Below, one piece after another: positions 11,201-24,021 of a stretch of 64,000 bases of DNA. Position numbers and translations under genes: made by a program. How positions within the stretch are numbered: position 1 is the stretch's first letter; the number at the start of each line of letters is the position of its first letter. Origin of the DNA: Rostratula benghalensis (lineage: Eukaryota; Chordata; Aves; Charadriiformes; Rostratulidae). Location of the stretch: NCBI GenBank assembly GCA_013399305.1, contig VXAI01000039.1:1500660-1564659 (forward strand), in the 5' to 3' direction. The notes under the pieces are model-generated. The model searched no databases and was not told the DNA's origin. It saw nothing but the letters and a program-made list of their open reading frames with translations.

Positions 11201-12710
11201 ACTACTTTAAATTGTGGTTGATATAAAACATTTGCAGTTGGATCATGTATGGAGTAATTACTTTTGCCAAGTTAATTTTGCAAGTGTCCAATTAAGCTAT
11301 TCATTCATAGTTTATCTCTTCAGAGTGTGGCTGTATTCACTTAGATGTTGAGGCTTATTTTTTTTTTTTTCTATTATGCATTTAAATATGGATCCAAATC
11401 CATGTGATGTGAATTCTTTGAAAGGGCAGTTCTTAGCCTTGAAAGTTTGAATCCCCTAATCTAGATCACAAGACTGTTTTATATCAAGAGTGGTGTGAGA
11501 TTGGGATTTGACTCACTTTAAATAACAATCTAAAAATTAAATATAAGGGTGTGGTTTCTCATAAATCCACTAGACTCCTAGAGCTGGAACTTTAAATGGA
11601 ATACCAAATATCAAATGTAACTTGGTATTAGAAGATACAGAATCGCCAACTCTGCATAAATGTTACAAAGTTAAATGTGAAGAGAGAATGGAGTATTGAA
11701 TCTTTGAGATTCCAGGATGGCACTAGGTATTTTCAATTGATAATGGGAGCTGTTGATTTACTACAGTTGATAGAAGTGGAAATGAACCAAATCAGGAGCA
11801 TACTGTGATTATTCAAAAGGTTCAAGGGCATCTTGTAACCTGCTTCAGTCAGGTGTTTGGTTTTTAGGAATGAACTAATAATATGCATTAAAGATGGACT
11901 TTGGCCTCTAGAAGCTTTTTAAAAAGAACTTTAAAAAAATTAGTATCCAGTGCTTATCCTCTAGAGTGAGCAGAGCAGGATTAGGGAACTGCCACACGAT
12001 TAATCAAGCCTAGTGATTATACCAGACTGAAAACTGCAGGGACCAAACTTACCAGGCCCTGGGCAGGCAATTTACATGATCTGCCCTGGCATTAGTGAGG
12101 CAAATTCAACAAGATGTATGATAGTGGTGGTAGCTAGTGTTTCCTCTCTGTCATCTATCCTATCTTTTTCACTCGCACAGAAATGTCTGTAGTGGTAATG
12201 AAACCAGGGCAAAACATAGGTGAACCTTTATGGTTCTTTGCTGCTGACACAGAAGTTTGCAGGTTGCTGTTTTAAATCCCCCTGAAGAGAGAGAGAAAAG
12301 TGTGTTCATCACAGACAGGACAAAACCTAGATTAATTTTTTTTTTTGTCTGTCGTCTTGCAAGCCTGTTGCCCCAACTTGAGAGAGACATAAATTTAGCA
12401 GCCCTATCCCCCTTCCTACTGCTTAAATTCACATTGGCACTCACACAGACACAGGTACCTATGTGGCTTTTTCTAGTCAAGACTTACGTATTCCTGAATT
12501 CTTTCAGTTCCTTTGTCTGCTTTGGAACTTCAGCTATAAATGGATCTCAACAGCATGTTTCACACAGGGATCTAGTTATGAGGCTATATCATGCCACATA
12601 CACGTTTGGATTAATTTCATATTCATTCTGCAACTATTACATTCATACCTGTCTGAACACAGCAAAAACTTAGCTTTCACTTGCATGGCTGGAATTAACT
12701 GACGTGAGTC
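8266..12710. other. Non-coding stretch between CR1 copies
   Basis: No gene is recognised. There are T runs at 8,388-8,403 and 8,757-8,773, the second followed by CTCCCCCTGCAG, which resembles a splice acceptor with no open exon behind it. The longest open frame, 12,257-12,673 (+, 138 codons), overlaps an equally open minus-strand frame (12,169-12,480) and has no domain I recognise. Confidence 0.55.
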
Positions 12711-13000
12711 TTGGTGACGGCCTATGATAGGACAAGGGGCAATGGGTACAAGCTGGAACACAGGAGGTTCCATTTAAATATGAGGAAAAACTTCTTCACA
12801 GTGAGGGTGAGGGAGCACTGGAAGGGGCTGCCCAGAGAGGTTGTGGAGTCTCCTTCTCTGGAGACATTCAAAACCCGTCTGGACGTGTTCCTGTGTGACC
12901 TGATCTAGGTGTTCCTGCTCTGGCAGGGGGATTGGACTAGATGATCTTTCAAGGTCCCTTCCAGTCCCTGATATTCTGTGATTCTGTCTGTGATTCTGTG
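12711..13000 (+). mobile_element. CR1 LINE 3' fragment
   Basis: The plus strand carries the C-terminal end of CR1 ORF2 (GGACAAGGGGCAATGGG through the [20 protein letters not shown] segment, a 65-codon open frame at 12,711-12,908). The CR1 3' UTR follows, with GGATTGGACTAGATGATC and AGGTCCCTTCCAGTCCC. The terminal ATTCTGTG repeats occur several times up to about 13,000. It is 5'-truncated to about 290 bp and relatively little decayed in its last 200 bp. Confidence 0.93.
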
Positions 13001-16000
13001 AGTGAAGGGCCAGGCCAGAAAAACATGTATTGGGAAACATAATCAGAAGGTTTGAATGTAACTGGCATTTCTTGGATTGAAAGGTAAGCCCACCAAGTTC
13101 ATTAGTGCCATCCAGCAATGCGGCCTGTAAGCAGCAGTGATCATTCTTCCCAGACTCTACATAGCTTGACTTCCTCAGAAGCTCTGCAGTCTGGAGAAGA
13201 TCTTCCACTCTTGCTTACCAAGTGGCTCGTGATGCCAGGAAACCTTAAGCCTTTGGGGTTTGTGTTCATCTCGCATACTGGTATTTAACTACCATTAGCC
13301 TAGGGTTCCTAAACATGGCTTGTCTAATGCTATTTATCTACCTACTTATTAAAGCAAAAAATCTGACCTTCAGTATTTGTCCACTGAGGAATAGCTCTGA
13401 GATTAATTTTGTAAGAGATTGCTAAAAATCACTTTATGCATTGGTTTTCATTTCCAGCTGTGGAATTATCTAGAGGATGATAGTAACATAAATCTTCCAT
13501 ACAGATCTTACAGCATTGTTTCTACTTTTTTCAGCACAGTTACAGCAGGTCTGGGTTCAGGTTCACCTTTTCCCTTTCGCATTGTTGCTTAAATGTAAGA
13601 AAATAATTGCAAACAGCACAGTGTTCCAGGGTACACCTCCTTTGGCCTCTGTTTTGGTGCAGATAATGTGATAACTGTGGCCCAATAATAAAAATTCAGT
13701 TTTAGTATGGTTACCCTTATCTGAGGCAAGAAAGCTTCCCTTAACTCTATTCCAAGGACAGCAAAGCAGCAAATGGAACTGTTGTGCCCTGAGTTTTAGT
13801 GTTAATAGCATTAATTATGCAAAAGAAATATCTTTTGGGGGGCCTTGAAAAGAGCATTAAACCTGTGAGGATTTTCCAGGTAGAAAAGCATGTTTAGATA
13901 GTGCAGTCTTAAGCAGATTGTCCCAAAGTTGGTATGAAGGAACTGAAAAGATGGTAATGTTTCAGCTGAAGAAATAAAGCAATTAGTGGTCCTCCGAGTG
14001 TAGGCAATGCAGGATTTCAGACAAACTGGTTAAGTACCATTGCATTAAAATGTAATTTAAAACCACCCTGATGCTCCTCGAAGTTATAATGGAAGCCAAA
14101 TTGCTTCTTAGCAGTCCTATACATTTGCAAAGTGTAGGTGTGGCTGAATGTTTTCTTCCCGTAATCAGTGGCAGCAAACAGGATTGTGGTGGTGTTGAAG
14201 CTTGGGTTTTGTCAATGCTAGTTTAAATCAAACTTTGGTGTAACGACGACAGTGTCATTACAGCCACGTAAAATAAAGGTAGTCTAAGCTGGAATCCAGT
14301 CCAGAAAGTCTGTTTGTTGGGTAGATGATTGTATGAATGGGCTGCAGCTGTACTGCTGCCTATTAGTAAACTGGTGAATGCGGTACCTGATGTTCTTATG
14401 GCTGGGGCTGTGTTCTGTTTGGGCTACTGACTTGCCACAGCAATTGTTACTGATGTAATACAGTGTATTGCATGCTGGCAATGAGTTGTGTATTTGTTCC
14501 TGATGTATAGATTCAAAGATGTAACCTTCAGTTTCAGAGTTTGTTCACATATTTCATAAATGCATCATTAGTAAAATTTAGTACTCTCCTTGTTCTTCCT
14601 ATCTTATGTCACCGCGCTAGCATTTAATTAATCTTCATTTCATTAGGTATATATTCATTAGTGTTGGCAAACACTTGGGGCTGGATTCATTGTCCATGTA
14701 ATGGGTGGTACAATGATTTAAATGCAAGAAAATTGCTCTCTAGAGTATTTAAGTGAGAGGGGAGTCTAATTTACATATTAGGACAATTCACAGCTAGCCA
14801 AACGGTGGCTGACAAACCATTCAATTAGATTGGAATGGAAATGGAAGGAAAATGTACTCAGCAGAGGAAATGTGGTTTTTTGGGCCTTTAGGGAAGCCCT
14901 TTATGAAAGGGGAAGCAAGTACCCTAGCTATTTTTTCCCTTCTTATGCAAGAGTCTCTATTACAGCAAGATGGGCATTGTCACCTGTGCTACCAGGTCTT
15001 GGGGACAGGCAACTTTTACTGTATCAGCTGTTTTCTCCACCTGTAGGCCAGATGTAAACACCATTTCTCCTGCTCTGCAGAGAATGAGGCCTGTGTCTGT
15101 GCTTTGGTGTATTGGCACAAGCCATGACAGAGTGTAGGTTTATGCTAATGTGCTGGACCATGAGGAGAGCTGGCTGAAATACAGTCATGGTTTTGCCATT
15201 TAGAATCCCAGTTGTGCTGCTTCTACATTTGCTTCAGCAGTAGAACGAGCCATTCACATATGCTGTGCCTTGGTTGTAGGTATGTGAAACTAGTTACATG
15301 CATATCCTTTCAGTTCAGTGAGATTGAGGTGCAAGTTACTACTCCTTATGAATATGCTGTTTGACTCTATCCTTCACAAAAGTAGATGAAGTTCCAGATG
15401 CTGATAACACTGTTTGTGTTGAATTGTTACCTCATTCTACAATTAATTTAAGGATGGAGGAAAAAATATTTTGGGTCAAACCCTTCAGTCTTTTCTAACC
15501 TGGGAAATTCCTTGATTGCAGAAATAGTCTTGTAACTTTCATATTAACAGGGAATATTCACTCAACTGGACAAGTATATCTGTAAATATTTTTTTAAAAA
15601 AACTTACGTAGCAAAATTTTAAGACAAAATAGACATAAATAGCAATTAAACTATAATATTGATTAATCTGCCATGTTTGACCTGTATAGTTGCACCTATT
15701 TTTACAGTTACAACTGTATGGTTGTAACTATTTTTCAACATTCATCCTGCTGGAGGCTGTAGGTATCCTGTTGATTGTCAGTTCTTACTAGAAGATAATG
15801 AAGCTAAGAGGTTAATCAGTACAGTGGTGCAACAACTTTTTTTTTTTTAATAAAGTTAAAGACTCCCAGAGACTTCTTGCTAGTGCGCAATGCTTCAAAT
15901 AATTATTACTTTTATTACTGAAGTATTTTTCCCATCTGCCCCCATGCTTATTAATGCTACTGTGCTCCCCATTAATAACCCTTTTCATTAACTCCATAAT

Positions 16001-18174
16001 CTTTACCACCACCTCCTTCCACAAATAAATACTGGAGTTGCTAAATCATGTGTAAGGGAAGAAAAAATTCTTAAACACCGTGAGAAGTGAGTCAGGTTAT
16101 CTGTTTGGTGTGCCGTGATTTGACAATTGAACACAGAGAAGAAGGATAGGGCATGCAAATATTGCAGTGTTCTTGCTTTGTCACTTTTCAATTTTCTCTT
16201 TCTTAATTTCCTTTATTTCAATTCCTAAACACAATTAGTAGGTGCATGTATGTGTCAGGTGCGAGATGATGTGTGTGTCTACCTAGAATTTACATAGCTT
16301 TTCAGATTTTTTTGAAAGAGAGAAATGAAGCACAATACACTGGAGAATTTGACAACTTTGATGTATTGCTTTGTAGCTGCAGAAATGCATACCTTTGGTT
16401 TAGCAAGAATATTATCAGGCCTCTACCAACCCTCAAGAATTCTTACAGTGGATTGTACTTCTTAAGTTATTACTTTATTCTTTAGATACCTGAATTTCTG
16501 AGGGGAAAAGAGTAATTTTTTTTTTATAAGAGCTTTATCCAATAGAATTGGCTTTTTTTTTTAAGCTAATTAGGCATTGATTTTGAGTCTTCAAACCTAG
16601 CAGTTCTGCTTGCAAGAGCTTTCAGTACATGAATGAACACTTGCGCTATCCTAGGTCAGAAAGTAGGAATGTGTTAAAATGGTTAACAGTTGCACGCTAC
16701 AAAACTCTTTGAAAAGGAAGAGATTATGCAAAGAATCAGGAAATATACTTGGATCACAAGAAGTATTTGTGTCTGGGCTTGTACTCTGGGGGTGTTCCTG
16801 ACAGATCTCTAACTTGTTCTCCAGGACTACTGGCAATAGATATTTCCTACCTAACAGGCAACTTATTTCAGTCCTTCACTATCTTTACTAATGCAAAACA
16901 ATTTTTAATATTTACTACAAATCTTTTTGCTGTGATCAAGACGACTACTTCTGTTCTACCCACAGTGAATGGGTAGAAGAAAGTAATCCCTTCTTTTTGC
17001 ACTGGTCCTTTATAACCCAGCAAGGCTCTACGAATGTTTCTTTTTTATCTCTTAAAACTAAATAGTCCTGTGTCTGTCTTTCCTCATATCTGATATTTTT
17101 TTAGATCTCTGATTGCTCATCTCTTCTGAATTCTCTCTGTGTTATTTTTCCTGAAATGTCATGCCTGTATGTGATTCTGTAGCTTAGCTGCTGTGTTACT
17201 TGTGCTAAATAGGGTTATTTCACTTATATTTTAGCTTATATTTATGCCTACAAATTGCACATCTACTTTTCTTATTTTATGGTACTAAAAGAAACTCAAA
17301 ATTATTCATATTTGTAATCCAGTGCTACCACCAGATTCTTCCAACAGAACTGGTGCCTAGCAAACTGGTCTCCACTGTGTGCTTTGAGCAGTTATTTATT
17401 CCTAAAGTGTACAAACCTGTGACGTGAACACTTCCCAATTACTATTAGAATTTACACAGTTTTTCTTAATGGATTAATTGCTCTGCTTGAGGGAAGGCAG
17501 GTTCTATCCATTTTGCTGTAAGAGAAATGATTGCAATGCAGAAATAATTTTTATGATGGTAATTGAAAAAATTAGGTGGTGAGTCAGTCTTCTCTAGAGG
17601 AGTTTCCTGGGATTTAATGCTGTGGAGTCCATTTGATTTCTCGGTAGCACATTAAGATATCTTTTTTGAGTAGTGTATTTTTTTTTCCCCCCTTACTCTG
17701 AAACTGTTGGAAGAGAAGACTTGTTTTAAAAAAGCTATCTTTGCAAACTTCCAAGGGTATTGCAGTCAGAGGTAATGATTGCAAAATTTCCACAATGTGG
17801 AGCAACCACAGTATGGCCTATCAAATCTAAAAAGTGTGTGTTAGAATTTCAGAGCCTATAGAATTTTAGGGGTGAGATAATCTGTTTAATTTTTCTGCCT
17901 TTTCTTTTTCATAATGTTCCTTTATAGGACTGAAAGGTGATGTAGATTTGAATGTTAGAATGTGCATGGGTTCAAAGTGTAGTTTCTGGAGACAATCAAT
18001 CCTTTGTATGGAAAACAACAAAGAGATGGAAACCATAAGCAAAGAGGACCCTAATGGACTAGAGTTTGTGCAAGAAAGCTCTGCCCATCTGGTTGGGGCA
18101 CTTGAATTGCATATGATCAATAGATTGTAAGACCACCTCTGCCAATAATTCTTGAGAAACCATCACAGTGCAGC
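13001..18174. other. Non-coding stretch
   Basis: No gene, RNA or recognisable repeat is seen. Short frames such as 12,774-13,208 (-), 14,830-15,057 (+) and 17,948-18,130 (+) lack domains. The part at about 14,590-14,800 is rich in TAAT-type words and could be conserved non-coding DNA, which cannot be judged without alignment. A T run lies at about 15,838-15,849. Confidence 0.5.
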
Positions 18175-18627
18175 CTAGTAAGCACAGTTGACTAGATGGA
18201 AGTCATATGGCCTTCTCCCAGATGATAGCATATGTAGACTTCTTTCTCCTTGTGAAGTTAACCCTCTGAAATAAGAGCAGTGAGTCTTTAATGTCCAAAG
18301 CAGGGAATTATAATTTAAAATCCAAAATACAACATCAACAAAAACTAGAGAGGAAAGACTGAAGTGCTGCCAGTTGTCACAGGAGTCTGAGAACTGTCCA
18401 CATCTTAAAATTCTTTTTACTTTCTCAGTAACTTGGGTATTCCCATCAACGTCTTTCGTCAATAAAAAAGCTGTTATTTTGAGACCTCCATAGGGACTGA
18501 GATGTGTGACATCTTGACTGTCACTGTCCAGCTCATCCACAGATCCGAGATGCTGATGCAGGCTCGTGAGACTATGATGTGGATTATTAATATTTACTTG
18601 TGCTATTACTATTGTGATACCATGGAT
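18175..18627 (-). other. Unusually long open frame, coding status unknown
   Basis: The minus strand is free of stops from about 18,627 down to a stop at 18,175, some 150 codons, which is long for this AT-rich sequence. No ATG lies at the start. The part at 18,540-18,330 has an acidic, mixed composition (DELDSDSQDVTHLSPYGG and following) that looks more protein-like than the leucine- and tryptophan-rich tail. I recognise no domain, no clear splice acceptor bounds its upstream end, and nothing nearby supports a gene. It may be a decayed exon, an old transposon piece or chance. Confidence 0.15.
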
Positions 18628-19951
18628 TTAATGAAAAAGAACTATAGCTATTATGAAATTGGGTGACTGATTTGCATACGTTGTTTCATAATTGCAACAA
18701 TAAAGATTGAGGTGAGATGCAATAAATTGCCCTAGTGATGATTTTTAAAGCACCATCTGTGGCCTGATACTTCTGAGTCTTTAAAAGTGGTATTCAGAAA
18801 TCTGTTATGTGGCATACAGGTGGCTCACTCTGTATTTGCCTGCTAGTCAGCTGTAGTCTATGTTGGTGGGGATACCTCCACAATGAAAGACAATGGTACT
18901 CAGTGTTGGTTTTGGAGCAGAAGCATTCCCCACAGGCTATAACATAGGGGTTTGATTTGATTGTCAATTTCCCACAAGACCAAGTTTCCTGAAAAGGGTG
19001 AACAATAAACCAAATGCTCATTATTGGGCTTCATGTATTTGAACACAACAGAGCAATCTTTTGTAATTGATTCAATTCCACTAAGTAGCATATGATGATG
19101 ATGTTATTTTAGGTGCATTGTACAGGGAAAACAGTAGAAAGAAAAACACTCCAGTGTCATGTCCTTATTTAGTGACCTTCAAAGCTAAAGAATCTGTGTT
19201 CCTGAATCTTAATCCAAAGAAAACAAAAATAGAAAACAAACAAAAAGAACGCCCTGTTCCACCCAACACCTCAAAACAAACAAAACACCCCCAACACTCA
19301 ATCCTTAAAAGTAGATCCTGGATCCCTTGAAGACATTAATCAAAGCTGACGTCAAGGGATCCATATTGAATTTGTATACCTTTCACACCTCAACTCCTTC
19401 TGTTAGTTTTTATTTCTTTATTGGCACAAAATCAGCATAAATGATATTTCCTATTCTGTGCTAGTTTTAAAACTTAGAGGGTGATAGCAGAGTAGAGGGA
19501 GAAGTAAGTTCCTATTCCTGGGAATTTTAAAGTGATGCTAGCATTTAACCAATAATCTTTAAAGGGGACAGTTTGGAAAGAGTTTTTCAGTTGGTGGTTG
19601 TCCTTACTGTGGTAGTGAGAAGTATCACCAAGAAGCGTATGTTATGCCATCAGCTAAACCTCCCAGCTCCTTAATTTAGCAGGTGTTCCCACGGGAAGCC
19701 TACCAATAGGAAGGTAGATAATATTTCACAGGGGAAGCAAACTTAAAATGCTAATTTTACTGCATCGCTGTACAGGGGTAGCAGTTACATGTCAGTCAAG
19801 CTGGCATTCTGTTGTACTTGATTCCATGTAAAATAAAGCATTGAGGTGCCAGGATGAAAAGTGTAGTTAAAGCACAGGGGCATGGTGTGGCTGGAGTAGA
19901 ACTTGCAAATAATGTGTGTTATTGCTCTGGCACATGACTATCTTATCCCTG
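18628..19951. other. Non-coding stretch
   Basis: Nothing is recognised. The frame at 19,118-19,330 (+) is Lys-, Asn- and Thr-rich because it crosses an A-rich tract (AAAACAAACAAAAAG-type) near 19,220-19,300, and it is not considered coding. Confidence 0.5.
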
Positions 19952-20436
19952 GTAGTCCCACATCTCTATGTTCAGCTCTGGGGCCACCAACATAAAAAGG
20001 ACATGGACCTGTTGGATTGAGTCCAAAGGAGGGCCACAAAGATTGACCAGAGGGCTAGGGCACCTCTCCTATGAAGGTAGGCTGAGAGAGCTGGGGTTGT
20101 TCAGCCTGGAGAAGAGAAGGCTCCAGGGTAGAGCAGCTTTCCAGTACTTGAAGTGGGCATATAGGAGAGATGGGGAGGGACGTTTTATCAGGGAGTGTAG
20201 CAATAGGACAAGGGTAGATTTAGAGTAGATAATAGGAAGAAATTCATTACTGCGAGGGTGTGAGACACTGGAACAAGTTGCCCAGAGAAGTTGTTGGTGC
20301 CCCATCCCTGAAAGCGTTCAAGACCAGGGTAGATGGGGCTTTGAGCAACCTGGTCTAGTGGAAGGTGTCCCTGCTCGTGGCAGGGGGTTGGAACTAGGTC
20401 CCTTCCAACCCAAATCATTCCATGCTTCTATGATCT
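19952..20436 (+). mobile_element. CR1 LINE 3' fragment
   Basis: The plus strand runs from the CR1 ORF2 C-terminal region (CAGCTCTGGGGCC, GAGGGCCACAAAGAT, GAGAGAGCTGGGGTTGTTC) through the 3' UTR (GGAAGGTGTCCCTGC, GGGGGTTGGAACTAGG). It ends in CATGCTTCTATGATCT, a worn CR1 terminal repeat. The frame 19,968-20,228 keeps the [14 protein letters not shown] segment. Near 20,215 the copy lacks part of the internal sequence found in other CR1 copies here, a small deletion. It is 5'-truncated to about 485 bp. Confidence 0.93.
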
Positions 20437-21231
20437 CAGTGTTTTACAATTTTGGCATTTGCCACGGCGTTCATTTAGATGAGCAATACTTTCTTCTGTC
20501 GCTATCTCGCCCATCTCTGCTGGGCACTTACAGTGCAGTGCAGTGTCAGTAACAAACATTTCTATCATATGTTAATGAGATGGAAATTTATAGCACTAAA
20601 CAAAAGATGAGTATTGGTATGAGCTTTGAAAAAATTGTTTCCAGTTTATCTAGATTTCTTTATTTTTAAGGAAAATGATTGGTTGTGTGTGGTTTTTTTT
20701 AAAAAAGGGGGGGGAAAAAAAAGCTCACATAGGCCCAAAGCATATCACTGACCTATAGAAAACTGTACTTTTTAAGATGCTTCATTAATGCTAGTTAGAA
20801 TTCATATTGTATAGAGCTGGTCAGCTAGAAATTGATTACCGACTGTATTTTTCCCCCCTGCCCCATATGCCTTAAGATAGTGAATGAGATTAACATGTAG
20901 GCGGGTCCAGAGAGGACAGTAAATTCTGACACCTATAAAAGGAAGGATTCTTAGTAGAAGGTATTTGTTCACCTGTATAATTGGAACTCTGTCGTACTGT
21001 TTGCAGTGCATTTCCTTCAGCCACAAAAGCTAAATCTCTATCACTCTTACTTGAAAAATATTTCGGATTCCAGTGCTTTCTGCCCTCAAGTTACATTTTA
21101 ACTTGTTTATGCTAAAGTTTGATTCAATAGTTTTTGAAATTATTGTGCTGTTAAAAAGGGTGGTTGAGATTGACGTAAATAACAAAAACTGGTGGAAAAG
21201 TTTAAGGATTTGCAGAAGTAGGGTGAAATGT
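20437..21231. other. Non-coding stretch before the LTR
   Basis: No gene is recognised. A T-run, A-run and G-run cluster lies at about 20,693-20,722. A 74-codon minus frame at 20,802-21,026 has no recognisable domain. Confidence 0.5.
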
Positions 21232-21687
21232 TGTTGTGGTTTAACCCCAGCCGGTGACTAAACACAGTGCAGCCCTTGCTCAGTCCTTCTTCCACCCTGG
21301 TGGGATAGGGAGGAGAATAAGAATAAAAAGAAAACTATTGGGTTGAGACAAAGAAATTTAATTGGACAGTAAAGGAAGAGAAAATANTTATATACCATAT
21401 AAATATATGGTACAATTTCTATACCAAGCATGTTTTCATATGGTATGGAATATCTTTTTGGCCAGTTTGGGTCAGCTGTCCTGGCCATGCTCCCTCCCAG
21501 TTTTTTGTGCACCTCGTCACTGACAGAGAATGGGAAGCTGAAAAGTCCTTGACTTAGTATAAGCACTATGTAGCAACAACTAAAACTTCAGTGTGTTATC
21601 AACTTTATCCTCATACTAAATCTAAAACACAGCACTGTACCAGCTACTAGGAAGAAAACTGACTACATCCCAGCTGAAACCAGGACA
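21232..21687 (-). mobile_element. Solo LTR of an avian endogenous retrovirus
   Basis: The element starts TGTTGTGGTTTAACCCCAGC and ends CAGCTGAAACCAGGACA, giving the TG...CA ends of an LTR. It matches a repeat I know as widespread in neoavian birds. Diagnostic internal blocks are GGCCAGTTTGGGTCAGCTGT and CTTGACTTAGTATAAGCAC. Imperfect 5-bp flanks, AATGT (21,227-21,231) and AATAT (21,688-21,692), fit a decayed target-site duplication. No internal viral genes adjoin it, so it is a solo LTR left by recombination. I place it on the minus strand because TATA-like words and an ATTAAA signal fall in promoter-like and poly(A)-like order there. It is about 456 bp and contains one N at 21,387. Confidence 0.85.
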
Positions 21688-23837
21688 AATATCCTACAGA
21701 AATCTTTATTGCAGATAACCTTAGTTCCTTGCAGAATAGAAATTGTGGAAAACAGCATTAAATCCTTCAATGATAAGCAGTAAGTCCTGAAGATTCTGTA
21801 TTGTATAATAACCTGTCTTTTAATCTTAAGAAGTGTTTTAGCTTATTTCAAGTGTTTTTGCGGTGCTTCATTTCATGTTTTTTGCTGTAGGCTTGAGTCA
21901 AAACCCTTTAAAGTCAATGAGAAGATAATATTTCACCTTTACATCAATCGGCTTTGGATCCAATACTATGAGTCATGAAGCTCTGTGGAGTTCTTACTGC
22001 ACTTGACTGATAATACAGTGGCCATTCAAATAACCAAGAACTTGAACAGATTTTGAAAAACGAAACTCTTAGCTTGCACCCAGTAGAAAACAAATTTGGA
22101 TTTTTTTATGTTTTGCCTTTCTTTTGTTCTTTGGCTATCATTTGTACCTTTGTGGATAATGCAAATGTACTATCAGGCAACACTTAAACTTCAGTACCTA
22201 TCTGTATTATTTTATGTGAAGATTAAATCCTTAGCTCACTTGCCTGTGCTTGTTTTTGATTGTAACCCTTTTAGCAGTCTATAACTCAGGTAAATGAAAT
22301 AGCAATGGGGAAAGAAAAGCAGTAGACTTGCAAATACTCAAGTGTAAAAGGCTTTTCTTTGGACTGATACTGCCACAAGCAGGAAAAACTATGTTTTGTG
22401 AACAGGTTCTTTCTCAGACACCTTCATAGTGCTTGTTTTCGTGTGCCTCAGAGTGTTTCAAGCTCACATCATCTAGTTCTTCAGCAGCTAATGTGAAATA
22501 CGGGGCTAATAACAGTAATATTTATAAAGGATACACTGGGTCACTGACCATCACTACATCTGGCACAGGGGTTAGGCCTGAAGAGAATGGGGAGGAGAAG
22601 TTCCTCTATATTCTTGCTTTTACTGGAGAGCTGATGTGAACTGCTTTCATGCAATATCTTGTCTACGCCCTAACTCTATGCATAAATTCAGCTTTCACAA
22701 TTTTTAATCTGTACACCTCAAGTTCAGTACAAATTAGGCTGGAACTAGTTATTTTGGAATGCAAAAGGTTTATGCTCTGTAAGGCTTTTAATACTGAGAT
22801 CTGCAGTGTACTTGTACTTTAGCAGACACCTACAAAGCTTGAGGAAAACAGAAATCCCCCCATATATGATACAATCCAACAAATGCATTGTGATTATATC
22901 CTTTGCATGTAATGTATGCCTGCTCATACACGCTGCACACCTGGTGTGTTCTGGTTGTTCCCCTTCTAAGGCACTGTATAATGCTTGTACAAAGCTATTC
23001 TTCGGTGCCCTTAAGAATAAACTAAGTGCAGCTTGCTTGTTTGAATGAGAAAGTGGTATTTCAACCTTAGGACTTTCTGCCATGCATTGTGAAAGGTTAT
23101 TTTGACCAGTTGCTTAGAAATAAGCAGAGAAGGTGTTTTGGATGGGTAATTATTAAGATAAGTTTACAGTAGTGATCACAGAAACATTTCTAAACTGAAT
23201 CACACCAACTGACTGGAAGAAAAAAGTTTCTTCTTCTGAATGCTGTATTAATTTGAGGAAAGGCATTGAACTTTATTTCTTTTGTTCCTTTGTTTGATGT
23301 AGAAAAGGAACCTGTTGTTCCAAAAGTTGCTTTGTTTTACTAGGAGGAGAGTTGAGCAGGAGAGATGCTGAAGTTTCTGCCTGTGTTAGAATTTCATGAC
23401 AGTATGTAAGCAGTTATATCTCTCCTGAGCTGTCAGCATCTCGGAGTCTTCTACTTTGATTAGACCCATGACTAAAAAAATTACCATAATCCACTGACAG
23501 GCATGAAAAAAGCCATAATAAGACTGATAACAATGTGTCAGTTAAGAGGCTATTATATTTTACTGCCTTACTACAGCAGACTAAAAACCCATTCAAATTT
23601 ACCATTGATATAACTAAAGCCTTTAAAAAATCTGCCATCTGCCCTAGTCTTAATAATACTTATTATGCCAAAGGCAGAAAAAACTAAAATATGCACCTGT
23701 TTACATGAGCATTTAGATGTTGACAGTTTTACTTCAGGCATACAGAGTACCTACAAATAGAGGGTCTTGAGTTTTTCTGTCAGTAAGTGGGAAACACACA
23801 GATCTGGGCTAGAAGGGAAGCACAGAATGAAGAGTAA
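21688..23837. other. Non-coding stretch with one possible ancient repeat
   Basis: No gene is recognised. About 21,890-21,965 carries words such as AAAGTCAATGAGAAG and GGCTTTGGATCCAAT that resemble an old amniote-wide repeat. This is weak and from memory. The frames at 22,433-22,639 (+) and 22,745-23,083 (-) have no domain. Confidence 0.4.
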
Positions 23838-24021
23838 GACTTTGAAACATTACGCAATGACAGCTCAGGCCCGCAAAGCCTTTTTTTTTTTTTTTTTTTT
23901 TTTTTNNNNNNNNNNNNNNNNGTCAATGGTCTAATGTGAGATATTCTTTTTTGTGACTTTGAAACATTACGCAATGACAGCTCAGGCCCGCAAAGCCTTT
24001 TTTTTTTTTTTTTTTTTTTTT
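23838..24021. repeat. Duplicated 43-bp block plus poly-T across an assembly gap
   Basis: An identical 43-bp sequence occurs at 23,838-23,880 and 23,955-23,997. Each copy is followed by a long T run (25 T at 23,881-23,905 and 24 T at 23,998-24,021). Between them lie 16 N and 33 bp of unique sequence. Perfect identity next to a gap and a homopolymer is what an unresolved assembly join produces, although a true tandem duplication of about 117 bp period is possible. The Lys-rich minus frame over this site (23,780-24,028) is read through the N and poly-A and is not a gene. Confidence 0.9.
23906..23921. other. Assembly gap (16 N)
   Basis: Sixteen consecutive N follow a 25-T homopolymer. The flanks are duplicated, so the gap size is probably arbitrary. 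Confidence 0.98.

Noticed and set aside
12257..12673. 138-codon plus-strand open frame, among the longest outside CR1
   Set aside because: An overlapping minus-strand frame is equally open, the composition is biased to Phe, Leu and Ser with no domain, and no splice or promoter context supports it.
21890..21965. Words resembling an old amniote repeat (AAAGTCAATGAG, GGCTTTGGATC)
   Set aside because: Short and recalled from memory only; too weak to list as a mobile element without a repeat-library search.
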